A DNA stretch of 64,000 bases from an uncultured Holophagaceae bacterium. GTDB taxonomy: Bacteria; Acidobacteriota; Holophagae; Holophagales; Holophagaceae. Position 1 is the stretch's first letter. Each line of letters opens with the position of its first letter. Positions 11,202 through 19,798 of this stretch are shown in pieces. The notes beneath the pieces were generated by a model, which was not told the DNA's origin, did not search any database, and saw only the letters and a program-made list of their open reading frames with translations. The stretch spans positions 1 to 64,000 of the forward strand of contig CAISFO010000029.1 in the NCBI GenBank assembly GCA_903884655.1, written 5' to 3'. The position numbers and the translations under genes are program-made.

Positions 11202-12154
11202 CGAAAGTGGTGGTTACCCAGTGGATCCATCCCGAGGTGGCCGAGGAACTGCGGGCTTTTTGCAATCCGGTCCTGAACGAGAGCCGGGAACCGCTTCCCC
11301 CAGGGGAACTTGCCGCACGCTGCGTCGAGGCGGAAGGCATCATGGCCTTCATGCCCGACCGCATCGACCGCGCCTTCCTGGAAGGTTGCCCCTGGCTGCG
11401 AATCGTGGTGGCGACTCTCAAGGGTTTCGACAACTTCGATGTGGAGGCCCTGAAGGCCCGCGGAATCACCTTCCGTCTCCAGGAGGACCTGCTGACGGTC
11501 CCCACAGCGGAGCTGGCCTTGGGCCTGATGCTGGGCCTGGGCCGTCACCTCCTCCAGGGGGACACCCTGATCCGCAACGGAGCTTTTCGGGGGTGGCGGC
11601 CGACCCTCTACGGACTGGGCCTCCAGGGCCAGCGGGTGGGCATCCTGGGGTTCGGAAACGTGGGTCGGGCCCTGGCTGCGCGCCTGCGGCCCTTCGAGGC
11701 GGAAGTGCTCTTCCATGACCTAGCCCAGTACGGGAACGAGGCAGAGGACCACCATGGGGCCGTCTCCGTGGGCCTGGATACCCTGCTGGCCACATCCGAC
11801 TACTTGGTCCCGCTGCTGCCTCTGACACCAGAGACCCGCTGCCTGCTGAATCGCCAGGCGCTTTCCCGGCTCAAGCGTGGCTGCCTCCTGATCAACGTGG
11901 CTCGGGGCGGCCTGGTGGATGAGACGGCGGTCGCCGACCTGCTGGCCTCGGGCCACCTTGGTGGCTATGCTGCGGACGTGTTTGCCTTGGAGGACTGGGC
12001 CCTGGAGGATCGTCCCCAAAGGATCCCAGAGGCCCTCCTGGCGGACCGGACCCAAACCCTTTTCACACCCCACCTGGGGAGCGCGGTCCAGAAGACGAGG
12101 CTGGCCATCGAGCGCAGCGCTGCCCAGCAGCTGAGAGACTTCTTCAGCTCCTAG
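11198..12154 (+). CDS. ptxD: Phosphonate (phosphite) dehydrogenase
   Basis: D-2-hydroxyacid dehydrogenase fold with PtxD-like motifs MAFMPDRID, LKGFDNFDVEA, DLLTVPTAELALGL, YAADVFALEDWALEDRP, LFTPHLGSAV. ATG overlaps the stop of ptxC. Confidence 0.88.
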   Translation: MTKVVVTQWIHPEVAEELRAFCNPVLNESREPLPPGELAARCVEAEGIMAFMPDRIDRAFLEGCPWLRIVVATLKGFDNFDVEALKARGITFRLQEDLLTVPTAELALGLMLGLGRHLLQGDTLIRNGAFRGWRPTLYGLGLQGQRVGILGFGNVGRALAARLRPFEAEVLFHDLAQYGNEAEDHHGAVSVGLDTLLATSDYLVPLLPLTPETRCLLNRQALSRLKRGCLLINVARGGLVDETAVADLLASGHLGGYAADVFALEDWALEDRPQRIPEALLADRTQTLFTPHLGSAVQKTRLAIERSAAQQLRDFFSS

Positions 12155-12176
12155 TTACAGCTCCTGGCCTAGGCCG

Positions 12177-13991
12177 CTAGGCCAGCTTTCCCTGGGGGTA
12201 CCGCCGCTCCTGGAAGTAGCTGCATCCGGGCTGGCGCTTGGCCATCTTCTTCGCGGCGCTGGCGGCGGCAGCCACATCATGGATATTCGAGTAGACGCCG
12301 GGCCAGACCAGCACCACGCCCACCGAGAGCGATACGAGGGGATGGAACTCGAGCTCCCCGCGCCGGTTCTCAGACTCATAGCCCCCGCGTTCCAGATCCT
12401 CGGCGTTGAAGAGTCCCTTTCGTTCCACATCGAAACGGTTGAGGAGGCCGCAGACTTTGGGCTCCCATCCGGCTTCCGGATGGATGCTGATGAAGTCGTC
12501 GCCACCCACATGGCCCACGAATTCGTCCGGATCCCCGAAGCCCTCCTGCAGTAGCCGCCCGGTCCACTGGATCAGCTCATCGCCACGGCGGTAGCCGTAT
12601 ACATCGTTGTAGGGCTTGAAGTGATCGAGATCCCAGTAACACACCGCAAAGGGCTCCTGGGAATCCAGACGGGCATCCAGGTGCTCGTGAATGGGCACGT
12701 TGCCGGGCAGCTGGGTGAGCGGGTTCGCGTAGCGGGCAGCGGACAGCTGCATCTGGGTGATTTCCCGCATGAGATCATGGCCGGAGCCCATGCCGATGTA
12801 CCGGCCGCCCCGGGTGATGATGAAGCCGTGGAGGATGTGCCGGGGATCGGATTCCACCACCCGCTCGCTGAGGGCATGGATGGTGATGCTCTGGTCCACG
12901 ACCAGGAAATCCTGCTCCATGAACTGGACACAGGAACGCTTCCCATAGAGGTCCTGTGCATAGGGGCGGGACATCATGTCAGTGAAGGTGTAGCGGTTCA
13001 ACAGACCGATGGGCAGCCCCTCCTTCACCACCGGCAGGGACTGCAGCCCCGGCTGCCTGATGAACCGGGACAGGACCTCCAGGTTGTTCGTTTCGGGCCC
13101 GATCGGAAGGGTCGGGACCAGGAGCCGCTCAGCAGTGGCGCGACTGGTGGAGGCGTGGGAGCGCGACACCGACTGGTCCTGGCTGGGCCGGAGCCGGTGG
13201 ATCAGGGTGGGTGCAGGCCGGAACAGAGGCTGAGGGGCTGGACGCCCAAGGAGGAAGCCCTGACCAAAATCGATTCCAAGCTCCTGAATGACAGCCAGAT
13301 CGCCATCTGTCTCGATGCCTTCGGCAATGACCCTCGCGCCCGTGCGCACGGCCAGTTCATGGATGGAACGCAGGAAATGCAGTTTGAGCGGGTCCGACCC
13401 GACTCCCTGGACGAAATGCTTGTCCACTTTGATGAATTCCGGACGCAATTCGGACCAGAGGCGGAGGCTGGAGAAGCCTTCGCCAAGATCGTCCAGGGCG
13501 ATGGTGAAGCCCAGGGACCGCAGATATTCCGCAGCCTCCAGAAGGGGAGCGTAATTGAAGGTCGGCTGGCTTTCTGTCAACTCGATGACGACGTTCTCCG
13601 GCAGCAGGCCGAGTTGTTCCGCCAGGTGGGCGCCGCGGGCGGCCCGGCCCTTGGCGTCCAGCAGAGCGCTCGGGCTGAGGTTGATGAAGATCCGGTGATG
13701 CTGGGGCGCCTTGGCCCAGGTCCCCAGGATGGCTTCGATGCAGGAGCGTTCCAGCTCAGGCAGCATGCCGCCTTCCCGGGCTGTCCCCAGCAGGTTCATG
13801 GGAGCGTGTAGCACCGAATCGACAGGCCCACGGATGAGCCCTTCGAACCCGTACAGTTCCCCGATCCGCAGGTCCACGATGGGCTGGAAATGCGGGGTCA
13901 GAGCCTTCCGATCCAGGATGTTCCTGAGTTCCTCGAGCAGCACATTCGATTCGGACAGCGGGCTACTGGGCGCTTGGGTGAGGTGATTCAT
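12177..13991 (-). CDS. EAL - CBS - GGDEF c-di-GMP signalling protein
   Basis: EAL domain (FEGLIRGP variant, NLSPSALLD, IELTES, DDLGEGFSSL, KVDKHFVQG, AEGIE), CBS-like middle, C-terminal diguanylate-cyclase-like domain (LDHFKPYNDVYGYRRGDE). Confidence 0.85.
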   Translation of the reverse strand: MNHLTQAPSSPLSESNVLLEELRNILDRKALTPHFQPIVDLRIGELYGFEGLIRGPVDSVLHAPMNLLGTAREGGMLPELERSCIEAILGTWAKAPQHHRIFINLSPSALLDAKGRAARGAHLAEQLGLLPENVVIELTESQPTFNYAPLLEAAEYLRSLGFTIALDDLGEGFSSLRLWSELRPEFIKVDKHFVQGVGSDPLKLHFLRSIHELAVRTGARVIAEGIETDGDLAVIQELGIDFGQGFLLGRPAPQPLFRPAPTLIHRLRPSQDQSVSRSHASTSRATAERLLVPTLPIGPETNNLEVLSRFIRQPGLQSLPVVKEGLPIGLLNRYTFTDMMSRPYAQDLYGKRSCVQFMEQDFLVVDQSITIHALSERVVESDPRHILHGFIITRGGRYIGMGSGHDLMREITQMQLSAARYANPLTQLPGNVPIHEHLDARLDSQEPFAVCYWDLDHFKPYNDVYGYRRGDELIQWTGRLLQEGFGDPDEFVGHVGGDDFISIHPEAGWEPKVCGLLNRFDVERKGLFNAEDLERGGYESENRRGELEFHPLVSLSVGVVLVWPGVYSNIHDVAAAASAAKKMAKRQPGCSYFQERRYPQGKLA

Positions 13992-14248
13992 GTGCACGCA
14001 TCCCAGGTGAAAGGTCGCAGAAGGAGGAACGGCGTCCTTCACCGCTTTTCGACCGGTACAGCAGGATCGGGGAGGACAACTCTGTGACATTCCCGTAACA
14101 AGACGGATCAGGACAGGTCTGCGTCTCTGGAGGACCGGTCCGGGAGGCACCGCCTCTGCCAGGGCCACCCTTTGTTGCAGTGCTTTCACCCGGCCGTCAC
14201 GCCTGCCGACCATCGGCTAGGTCCAATGAAAGCTTCAAAGGAATGGCC

Positions 14249-14911
14249 ATGACCTCGGCCCCTACCCCCACCTCTGCGCCATGCCGTGCCCTCCCGGAAT
14301 CCTGGGTGGTCCGGCCTCGCCGGGTCGAAGACATCCCAGGAGTCATCGAACTCATGCGGCGGGTCTACGTCGAGCCCCATGGCCCCGAAGCGGTGTGGCC
14401 GGCGGAGACCCTGGAGCAGCATTTGAGGGTCTTTCCGGAAGGGCAGCTGCTGATCGTGGATGCCCAGGGCAAGGTGATCGCGGATTCCACGTCTATGATG
14501 CTGTCCCAGGAAAGGGCAGTGCGCCTCCACCGGTGGTCCGAGCTCACGGACCACGGCACCCTCTCCACCCATGATCCGGATGGCGACACGTTCTATGGTG
14601 TCGATCTGGCTGTGGACCCCGATTTTCAAGGCTTGGGCCTGGCCCACATCCTCTATGCATCCCGCATCGCCTTGGCGCTCCAGAAGGGCTGCAAGTGGTT
14701 CGTGGCTGGAGCCCGCATGCCGGGCTACCACCTGGCATCCGACCTTCTTACCCCCGAGAGCTACCTGGCGCTGGTGGAACGGGGGCTGCTCTTCGATCCG
14801 ACCCTCTCCAAGCAGCTGCGCCTGGGCTTCATCCTCCGCGGACTGCTGCGCGACTACATCACCGACCCCGAAAGCGCGAACTGCGCGGCCCTTATTTCCA
14901 TGGAGCTCTGA
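14249..14911 (+). CDS. GNAT-family acetyltransferase
   Basis: VRPRRVEDIPGVIELMRRVY, VDPDFQGLGLAHILYASRI acetyl-CoA-binding motif. Confidence 0.75.
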   Translation: MTSAPTPTSAPCRALPESWVVRPRRVEDIPGVIELMRRVYVEPHGPEAVWPAETLEQHLRVFPEGQLLIVDAQGKVIADSTSMMLSQERAVRLHRWSELTDHGTLSTHDPDGDTFYGVDLAVDPDFQGLGLAHILYASRIALALQKGCKWFVAGARMPGYHLASDLLTPESYLALVERGLLFDPTLSKQLRLGFILRGLLRDYITDPESANCAALISMEL

Positions 14912-15846
14912 TGCGCTTCTCGGCCCCGAAGCCGGTGTTGTCCCGCCCGGTGCGGGTCTGCGCCGTCCAGTACGCCCTCCGGACCATCTCCAGCTTCCAG
15001 GAGTTCGCCGACCATGTGGAATCCTTTGTGGACGTGGCCGACGATTACGACGCGGACCTCATCGTGTTTCCAGAGCTCCTGGGGGTCCAGCTCATGGGAC
15101 CCACCAGTGGCGAGGGCGAACCTTCCGATGTCATGCGGCGGCTTGCCTTCGAGCACACGGAACACTTTGACGCCCTCTTCATGCGGCTGGCCAAGGACTA
15201 TGAGCGCATCATCGTGGGCGGCTCCATGCCCCGGCTCGCCGGAGACCGGCTGCTGAATGTGGCCTCAGTCTACTTTCCGGAGGCCGAACCTCTCCACCAG
15301 GCCAAACTCCATCTGACCCCGGCGGAACGGAAGATCTGGAAGTTCTCACCGGGCCGAGACCTGCTCGTGGTCGACACGGATTTCGGGAAGTTCGCCGTGG
15401 CCATCTGCTACGACGTGCAGTTCCCGGAGCTCGTGAAGATTCTCTGCAACCATCATGGTGTGGAGCTGCTGGTGGTGCCCTACATGACCGACGATCGTCG
15501 GGGCACCTGCCGGGTCACCACCTGCGCCCGGGCCCGGGCCATCGAGAACCAGATCTACACGGTCACTGCGGGCATGGTCGGGAGCCTCCCTCTCATGACC
15601 GATCTCACGAGCCAGTACGCCCAGAGCGGGATCTTCACGCCCGCGGATCTGGCCTTCCCCATGGACGGCGTTGCCACGGAGGCTGCCGCGAACGTGGAGC
15701 AGGTCATCGTGGCTGATCTGGACCTCGCGATCCTCGACCGGGCCCGCAACCACGGCAGTGTCCAGACCTTCCGCGACAGTCAGGACGATACGCTGCACAC
15801 CCGCTTCGATGGGGATGTGAAGACCGAGATCCGCCGTTTCAGCTGA
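14911..15846 (+). CDS. Carbon-nitrogen hydrolase (nitrilase superfamily)
   Basis: VRVCAVQY, LIVFPELLG (Glu), KLHLTPAE (Lys), VAICYDVQFPE (Cys) nitrilase triad. Confidence 0.85.
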   Translation: MRFSAPKPVLSRPVRVCAVQYALRTISSFQEFADHVESFVDVADDYDADLIVFPELLGVQLMGPTSGEGEPSDVMRRLAFEHTEHFDALFMRLAKDYERIIVGGSMPRLAGDRLLNVASVYFPEAEPLHQAKLHLTPAERKIWKFSPGRDLLVVDTDFGKFAVAICYDVQFPELVKILCNHHGVELLVVPYMTDDRRGTCRVTTCARARAIENQIYTVTAGMVGSLPLMTDLTSQYAQSGIFTPADLAFPMDGVATEAAANVEQVIVADLDLAILDRARNHGSVQTFRDSQDDTLHTRFDGDVKTEIRRFS

Positions 15847-15866
15847 ATCCTGAAGATGGATGCAAA

Positions 15867-16775
15867 CTAGACGCCGGAAGTCTGCCGGCTCCAGTCCCAG
15901 AGCTCCCGGGCCATGACCTCCGGATCATCAACCAATCTGGGTTCGCCGAATTCGATCCGGGCCCGGATGGGACCAGCCTTGAGCAACCGGAAAAGGTGGG
16001 GCAGCAGGTAGTCCTGGCCGATGAATGCCGCCTTCTGCAGCGGCTGGTAGCTGAGCCTGAAAGGCTGGATTGGAAATCCTCCGAGCCGCGCGATTTTGAA
16101 AGCACCCGCACGCCAGGGACGCCCCTCATCGAGGGAGGTGGTGCCGGCGGGGAAGAGGCCGAGGCTCATGCCCCGGGACTTGAGACATTCCACGATGGCC
16201 AGGGCCGCGTCCTTCCGGGAGCCGTTCGACTCGCGCTTGACGAAGACCATGCCCGCCCGCCGTCCCGCCGCCCCGAACACCGGCCACCGGGCGATTTCCG
16301 CCTTGCCCAGGAAGACCACCGGCACCTGGCTCATGAGCACCGGGATATCCAGGTAGCTCAGGTGGTTCCCTACGAAAATGGCAGGTGTGGCCAGGGGAGT
16401 TATGGGACCTACACACTCGACCTGGAGACGAAGCATCGGCAGCACATCCCTGGCCCAGCCCGAGAGGAAGCTCTTCAGGTGTTCCAAGGGAATCGTTCCA
16501 CCGTGCGCTGATTCGCACCTAGCCGCCAGCCGATGGTAGCGGATGATGGAGGCTAGGACCCGGTAGATCCGCCCTGCGGCTGAACCGCCCAGGAAGGTAC
16601 TTTCCTCAGTGGGAGGCAGGATGTGGGAGAGTGACGCCTCTCCAGGTCCAATCTCCGCCAAAGACCCACCACCTTCGACCTCCGATTGGAATACCCCGGG
16701 CGAAGGCAATCCTCCTACAGGGGCGGACAGGACAGAGGCGCGGGATGGGATGGGCACAGCCAAACATGCCTCCAT
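15867..16775 (-). CDS. 1-acyl-sn-glycerol-3-phosphate acyltransferase (PlsC-like)
   Basis: FVGNHLSYLDIPVL (NHxxxxD-type), GRRAGMVFVKRES, LGLFPAGTTSLDEG motifs. Confidence 0.75.
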   Translation of the reverse strand: MEACLAVPIPSRASVLSAPVGGLPSPGVFQSEVEGGGSLAEIGPGEASLSHILPPTEESTFLGGSAAGRIYRVLASIIRYHRLAARCESAHGGTIPLEHLKSFLSGWARDVLPMLRLQVECVGPITPLATPAIFVGNHLSYLDIPVLMSQVPVVFLGKAEIARWPVFGAAGRRAGMVFVKRESNGSRKDAALAIVECLKSRGMSLGLFPAGTTSLDEGRPWRAGAFKIARLGGFPIQPFRLSYQPLQKAAFIGQDYLLPHLFRLLKAGPIRARIEFGEPRLVDDPEVMARELWDWSRQTSGV

Positions 16776-17085
16776 ATGCTCGTGCGGGGTTGAGGGGTCG
16801 GAATAGCTTTCCGCAGGAGCCTATCGTCTCGCTGGAAACAGCCTGTGAACCAAGAGTTGCCACTTTGTGTCCAGCGATATCTGCCCAAGGAAACACGAAC
16901 CTGGCGCCACGAGGATTACAGCCAAGCGTTTACAGAATTATTCCGGCTCTGCCATGTCGCGGACCCATGCGGATGGGAGCGTGGAATCTGACCGTTGGAT
17001 TCTGATCCATCGCCAGTGAGCCTCTGCAAGAGCCTCACCGGCCCGGGCGATACCCAGCGGTTGCTGCATCAGAAAAGCCTTCCCG

Positions 17086-17094
17086 CCCCCCCCC
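17086..17094. repeat. Homopolymeric C9 tract upstream of TonB-dependent receptor
   Basis: CG-CCCCCCCCC-GGG at 17084-17097, 36 bp before the ATG at 17131. Confidence 0.9.
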
Positions 17095-17130
17095 GGGAAC
17101 CATCAAGGGCCCCGAGCCCCGGAGACTCAC

Positions 17131-19518
17131 ATGAACGGAAGCACCAGGCGCGTCTTAGCGTTGACAGTACTTGCCTGCGCCGCTGCGGCCCAGGCCCAAA
17201 ATCCCTCAGCTTCCGTTCAGGGCGTGGTCCGCCTCCAAGGACGAAAGCCCCTCCCGGGTGCCTCGGTCCAGTTGCGGAACCTGGCAAGCGGAAAAACCAT
17301 CATCCAGGAATCTTCCGCCAATGGCGACTTCACTTTCCTGGGTTTGGCTCCTGGGGACTATGAAGTCACCGTGAATGCCACGGGCATGAAGGCTGTGAAA
17401 GTGCCACGGCTGAGCGTGATCGCGGGCCAGACGACCCATTCGAACATCAAGATGGACCGCGAGGATGCGACTGCCACGGTCAATGTTGTGGCGGTGGAAG
17501 ACACGGTTGCCGCCAAGTCAGCCCCTTCCCAGGGTTCCCTGACGGCCCGCTCAGCCCAGTCAGAGATCCGCGAGGAATTCGTCCGCAACTACGTCGGACC
17601 CGTGGCGGACTACACCCAGGTCGTGCAGATGGCCCCCGGCATGTTCAGCTACAGCCCCAACGGGCCTGGGCTCGGAGATACCAAGACCTTCTTCCGCGGG
17701 TTCGCGGATGGGGATTTCACCATCAGCTTCGATGGCATTCCCTTCCAGGACACCAACAGCCCCACGCATCACTCCTGGGCCTTCTTCCCCGGTCCCTTCA
17801 TCGGGGGGGCCGTGGTGGACCGCAGCCCCGGAACCGCCTCGAACATCGGACCCACCAACTATGGCGGCTCCATCAACCTGCTCTCCCGGGTGCTGGAGCC
17901 CGAGCAGCGCGTCAGCGTAAATGGTTCTTACGGTTCTTGGAACACCAAGGTCTACGGCCTGGAATACGAAAGCGGGAACGTGGGCCGGGGCAACCTGATG
18001 GTCAATGCCCAGGAGATGAAATCGGACGGCTACCAGACCTTCAATAAGCAGAAGCAGGACTCGGTTTCCGCCAAGTACCAGTTCGCACTCACGGACAACA
18101 CGCAGCTCACGGCCTTCGGTTCCTACATCGACCTGCGGGCAAACACACCCAACGTCAAGGGCGCCACCCGCGCCCAGATCGCCCAGTTCGGCGATAACTA
18201 CCTGCTCCAGAATACCGATCCGACGCAGATCAACTACGTCCCTTACAACTTCTATCATGTCACCACGGACTTTGAGTACCTGGGCCTGAACTCGAATCTG
18301 GGCGGCGGCTGGAAGTTGGAAGACAAGCTGTACACCTACGCCTACCACAACCAGCAGAACTACGACAACAGTGTGCCCATCAGCGTCAAGAGCGCCGTGG
18401 ACAAACTCAACGGCTACCGGACCACCGGAAACATCTTCCGCCTTAGCGATGAGATGGCGGCCGGGACCTTCCGCACGGGGCTCTGGTCCGAGTTGGCCCA
18501 CACCAACAGGTACCAGATCCCCGCGGACCCCCGGACCTGGATAGACCAGGCCCTGCCGAATTTCCACGAGACATTCACGACCACCCTGCTGCAGCCTTTC
18601 GCGGAGTATGAGTTCAAGGTCACGAATGACCTGAAGATCACGCCTGGCTTGAAATACAACACCTACAAACAGGATCTAACCCAGTTTGCCGACAACGGCA
18701 AGACGGTCGGCAGCCTTGGCGGCGCCCCTTCTGTCCAGCATTCGGCCACCTACTCCTCGGTGCTGCCCTTCTTCGACATCCACTACATGATGCAGAAGAA
18801 CTGGGCCCTCTACGCCCAATACGCCACCGGCGATGAGATCCCGCCCAGCAATGTGTTCGACGTGAAGAACGGGGCCGTGTCCGTGCTTCCAAAATCCACC
18901 CGGAATACGACTGTCCAGGTGGGTTCCGTATTCAAATCCGACGTCTTCACGTTGGACGTGGATGCCTACCATATCAACTTCGACAACGCCTACTCGGCCT
19001 ACACGGATCCCGTCACGTCCCTGGTCTCCTACTACGCCAATGGCAAATCGGTGAGCCAGGGCATCGAAGCTGAAAGCAACATCATTCTCGGTGGCGGGTT
19101 CAACCTCTACATCAATGCCACCGCAGGAAGCGCCAAGTACTCCAGCACTGGGCTTTGGATCGCCAACGCTCCCCGGGACACCGAAGCCATCGGGCTTTAT
19201 TTCCAGGAGGGCAGCTGGAATGTGGGACTGCTCGCAAAGCGCGTTGGGAAGATGTTCAGCGACAACGGCAGCACCCATGAGGCGGTGGCCATCGATCCCT
19301 TCGTCATCCCGAACCTGTTCATCAACTACACGGCCAGGAACCTCACGAGCTGGCTGAAGCAAGCCAAGTTCAAGATCAGCGTCAACAACCTCACGGACAA
19401 GCACAGCATCGTGTCGGTCTCCCCGGCGTCCACCGCGACGTCCGTCGCTGCACCTGGCGACATCCTGACCCTGCTGCCTGCCCGCAGCATCTCCCTGTCT
19501 GTCGGACTGGATTTCTAG
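17131..19518 (+). CDS. TonB-dependent receptor with N-terminal carboxypeptidase-regulatory-like domain
   Basis: Signal peptide, VQGVVRLQGRKPLPGASVQLRNLASG, plug and beta-barrel pattern, terminal aromatic (..VGLDF). Confidence 0.85.
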   Translation: MNGSTRRVLALTVLACAAAAQAQNPSASVQGVVRLQGRKPLPGASVQLRNLASGKTIIQESSANGDFTFLGLAPGDYEVTVNATGMKAVKVPRLSVIAGQTTHSNIKMDREDATATVNVVAVEDTVAAKSAPSQGSLTARSAQSEIREEFVRNYVGPVADYTQVVQMAPGMFSYSPNGPGLGDTKTFFRGFADGDFTISFDGIPFQDTNSPTHHSWAFFPGPFIGGAVVDRSPGTASNIGPTNYGGSINLLSRVLEPEQRVSVNGSYGSWNTKVYGLEYESGNVGRGNLMVNAQEMKSDGYQTFNKQKQDSVSAKYQFALTDNTQLTAFGSYIDLRANTPNVKGATRAQIAQFGDNYLLQNTDPTQINYVPYNFYHVTTDFEYLGLNSNLGGGWKLEDKLYTYAYHNQQNYDNSVPISVKSAVDKLNGYRTTGNIFRLSDEMAAGTFRTGLWSELAHTNRYQIPADPRTWIDQALPNFHETFTTTLLQPFAEYEFKVTNDLKITPGLKYNTYKQDLTQFADNGKTVGSLGGAPSVQHSATYSSVLPFFDIHYMMQKNWALYAQYATGDEIPPSNVFDVKNGAVSVLPKSTRNTTVQVGSVFKSDVFTLDVDAYHINFDNAYSAYTDPVTSLVSYYANGKSVSQGIEAESNIILGGGFNLYINATAGSAKYSSTGLWIANAPRDTEAIGLYFQEGSWNVGLLAKRVGKMFSDNGSTHEAVAIDPFVIPNLFINYTARNLTSWLKQAKFKISVNNLTDKHSIVSVSPASTATSVAAPGDILTLLPARSISLSVGLDF

Positions 19519-19540
19519 ACCTTTCGTACCTGGTTCCACA

Positions 19541-19574
19541 GCCGGTGCCTTACCAGCAGGCACCGGCATTTTTC
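19541..19574 (+). terminator. Rho-independent terminator
   Basis: GCCGGTGCC-loop-GGCACCGGC followed by ATTTTTC. Confidence 0.8.
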
Positions 19575-19764
19575 TTGTTGGCCATTGTCCAGGACCAGCC
19601 TCGTCGCAGCCCGCCGATCGGAAAACCAGGCAAGCGAGTTAGAAGTTACGAAATAGATTCTACCGAGACCCAAGAAAAGCACCTGCGGACCCCAGGCTCA
19701 GCTTTGAAGCGCGGACCTCAGCGGCGTTTGGCCGTTGAAGATCACATCTCCCTGAAATTACTCG

Positions 19765-19773
19765 CCCCCCCCC
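19765..19773. repeat. Homopolymeric C9 tract upstream of second TonB-dependent receptor
   Basis: CG-CCCCCCCCC-GGG at 19763-19776, 25 bp before the ATG at 19799; same 14-bp context as at 17084. Confidence 0.9.
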
Positions 19774-19798
19774 GGGTCAAAGCCACAGGAGAAAGTTC

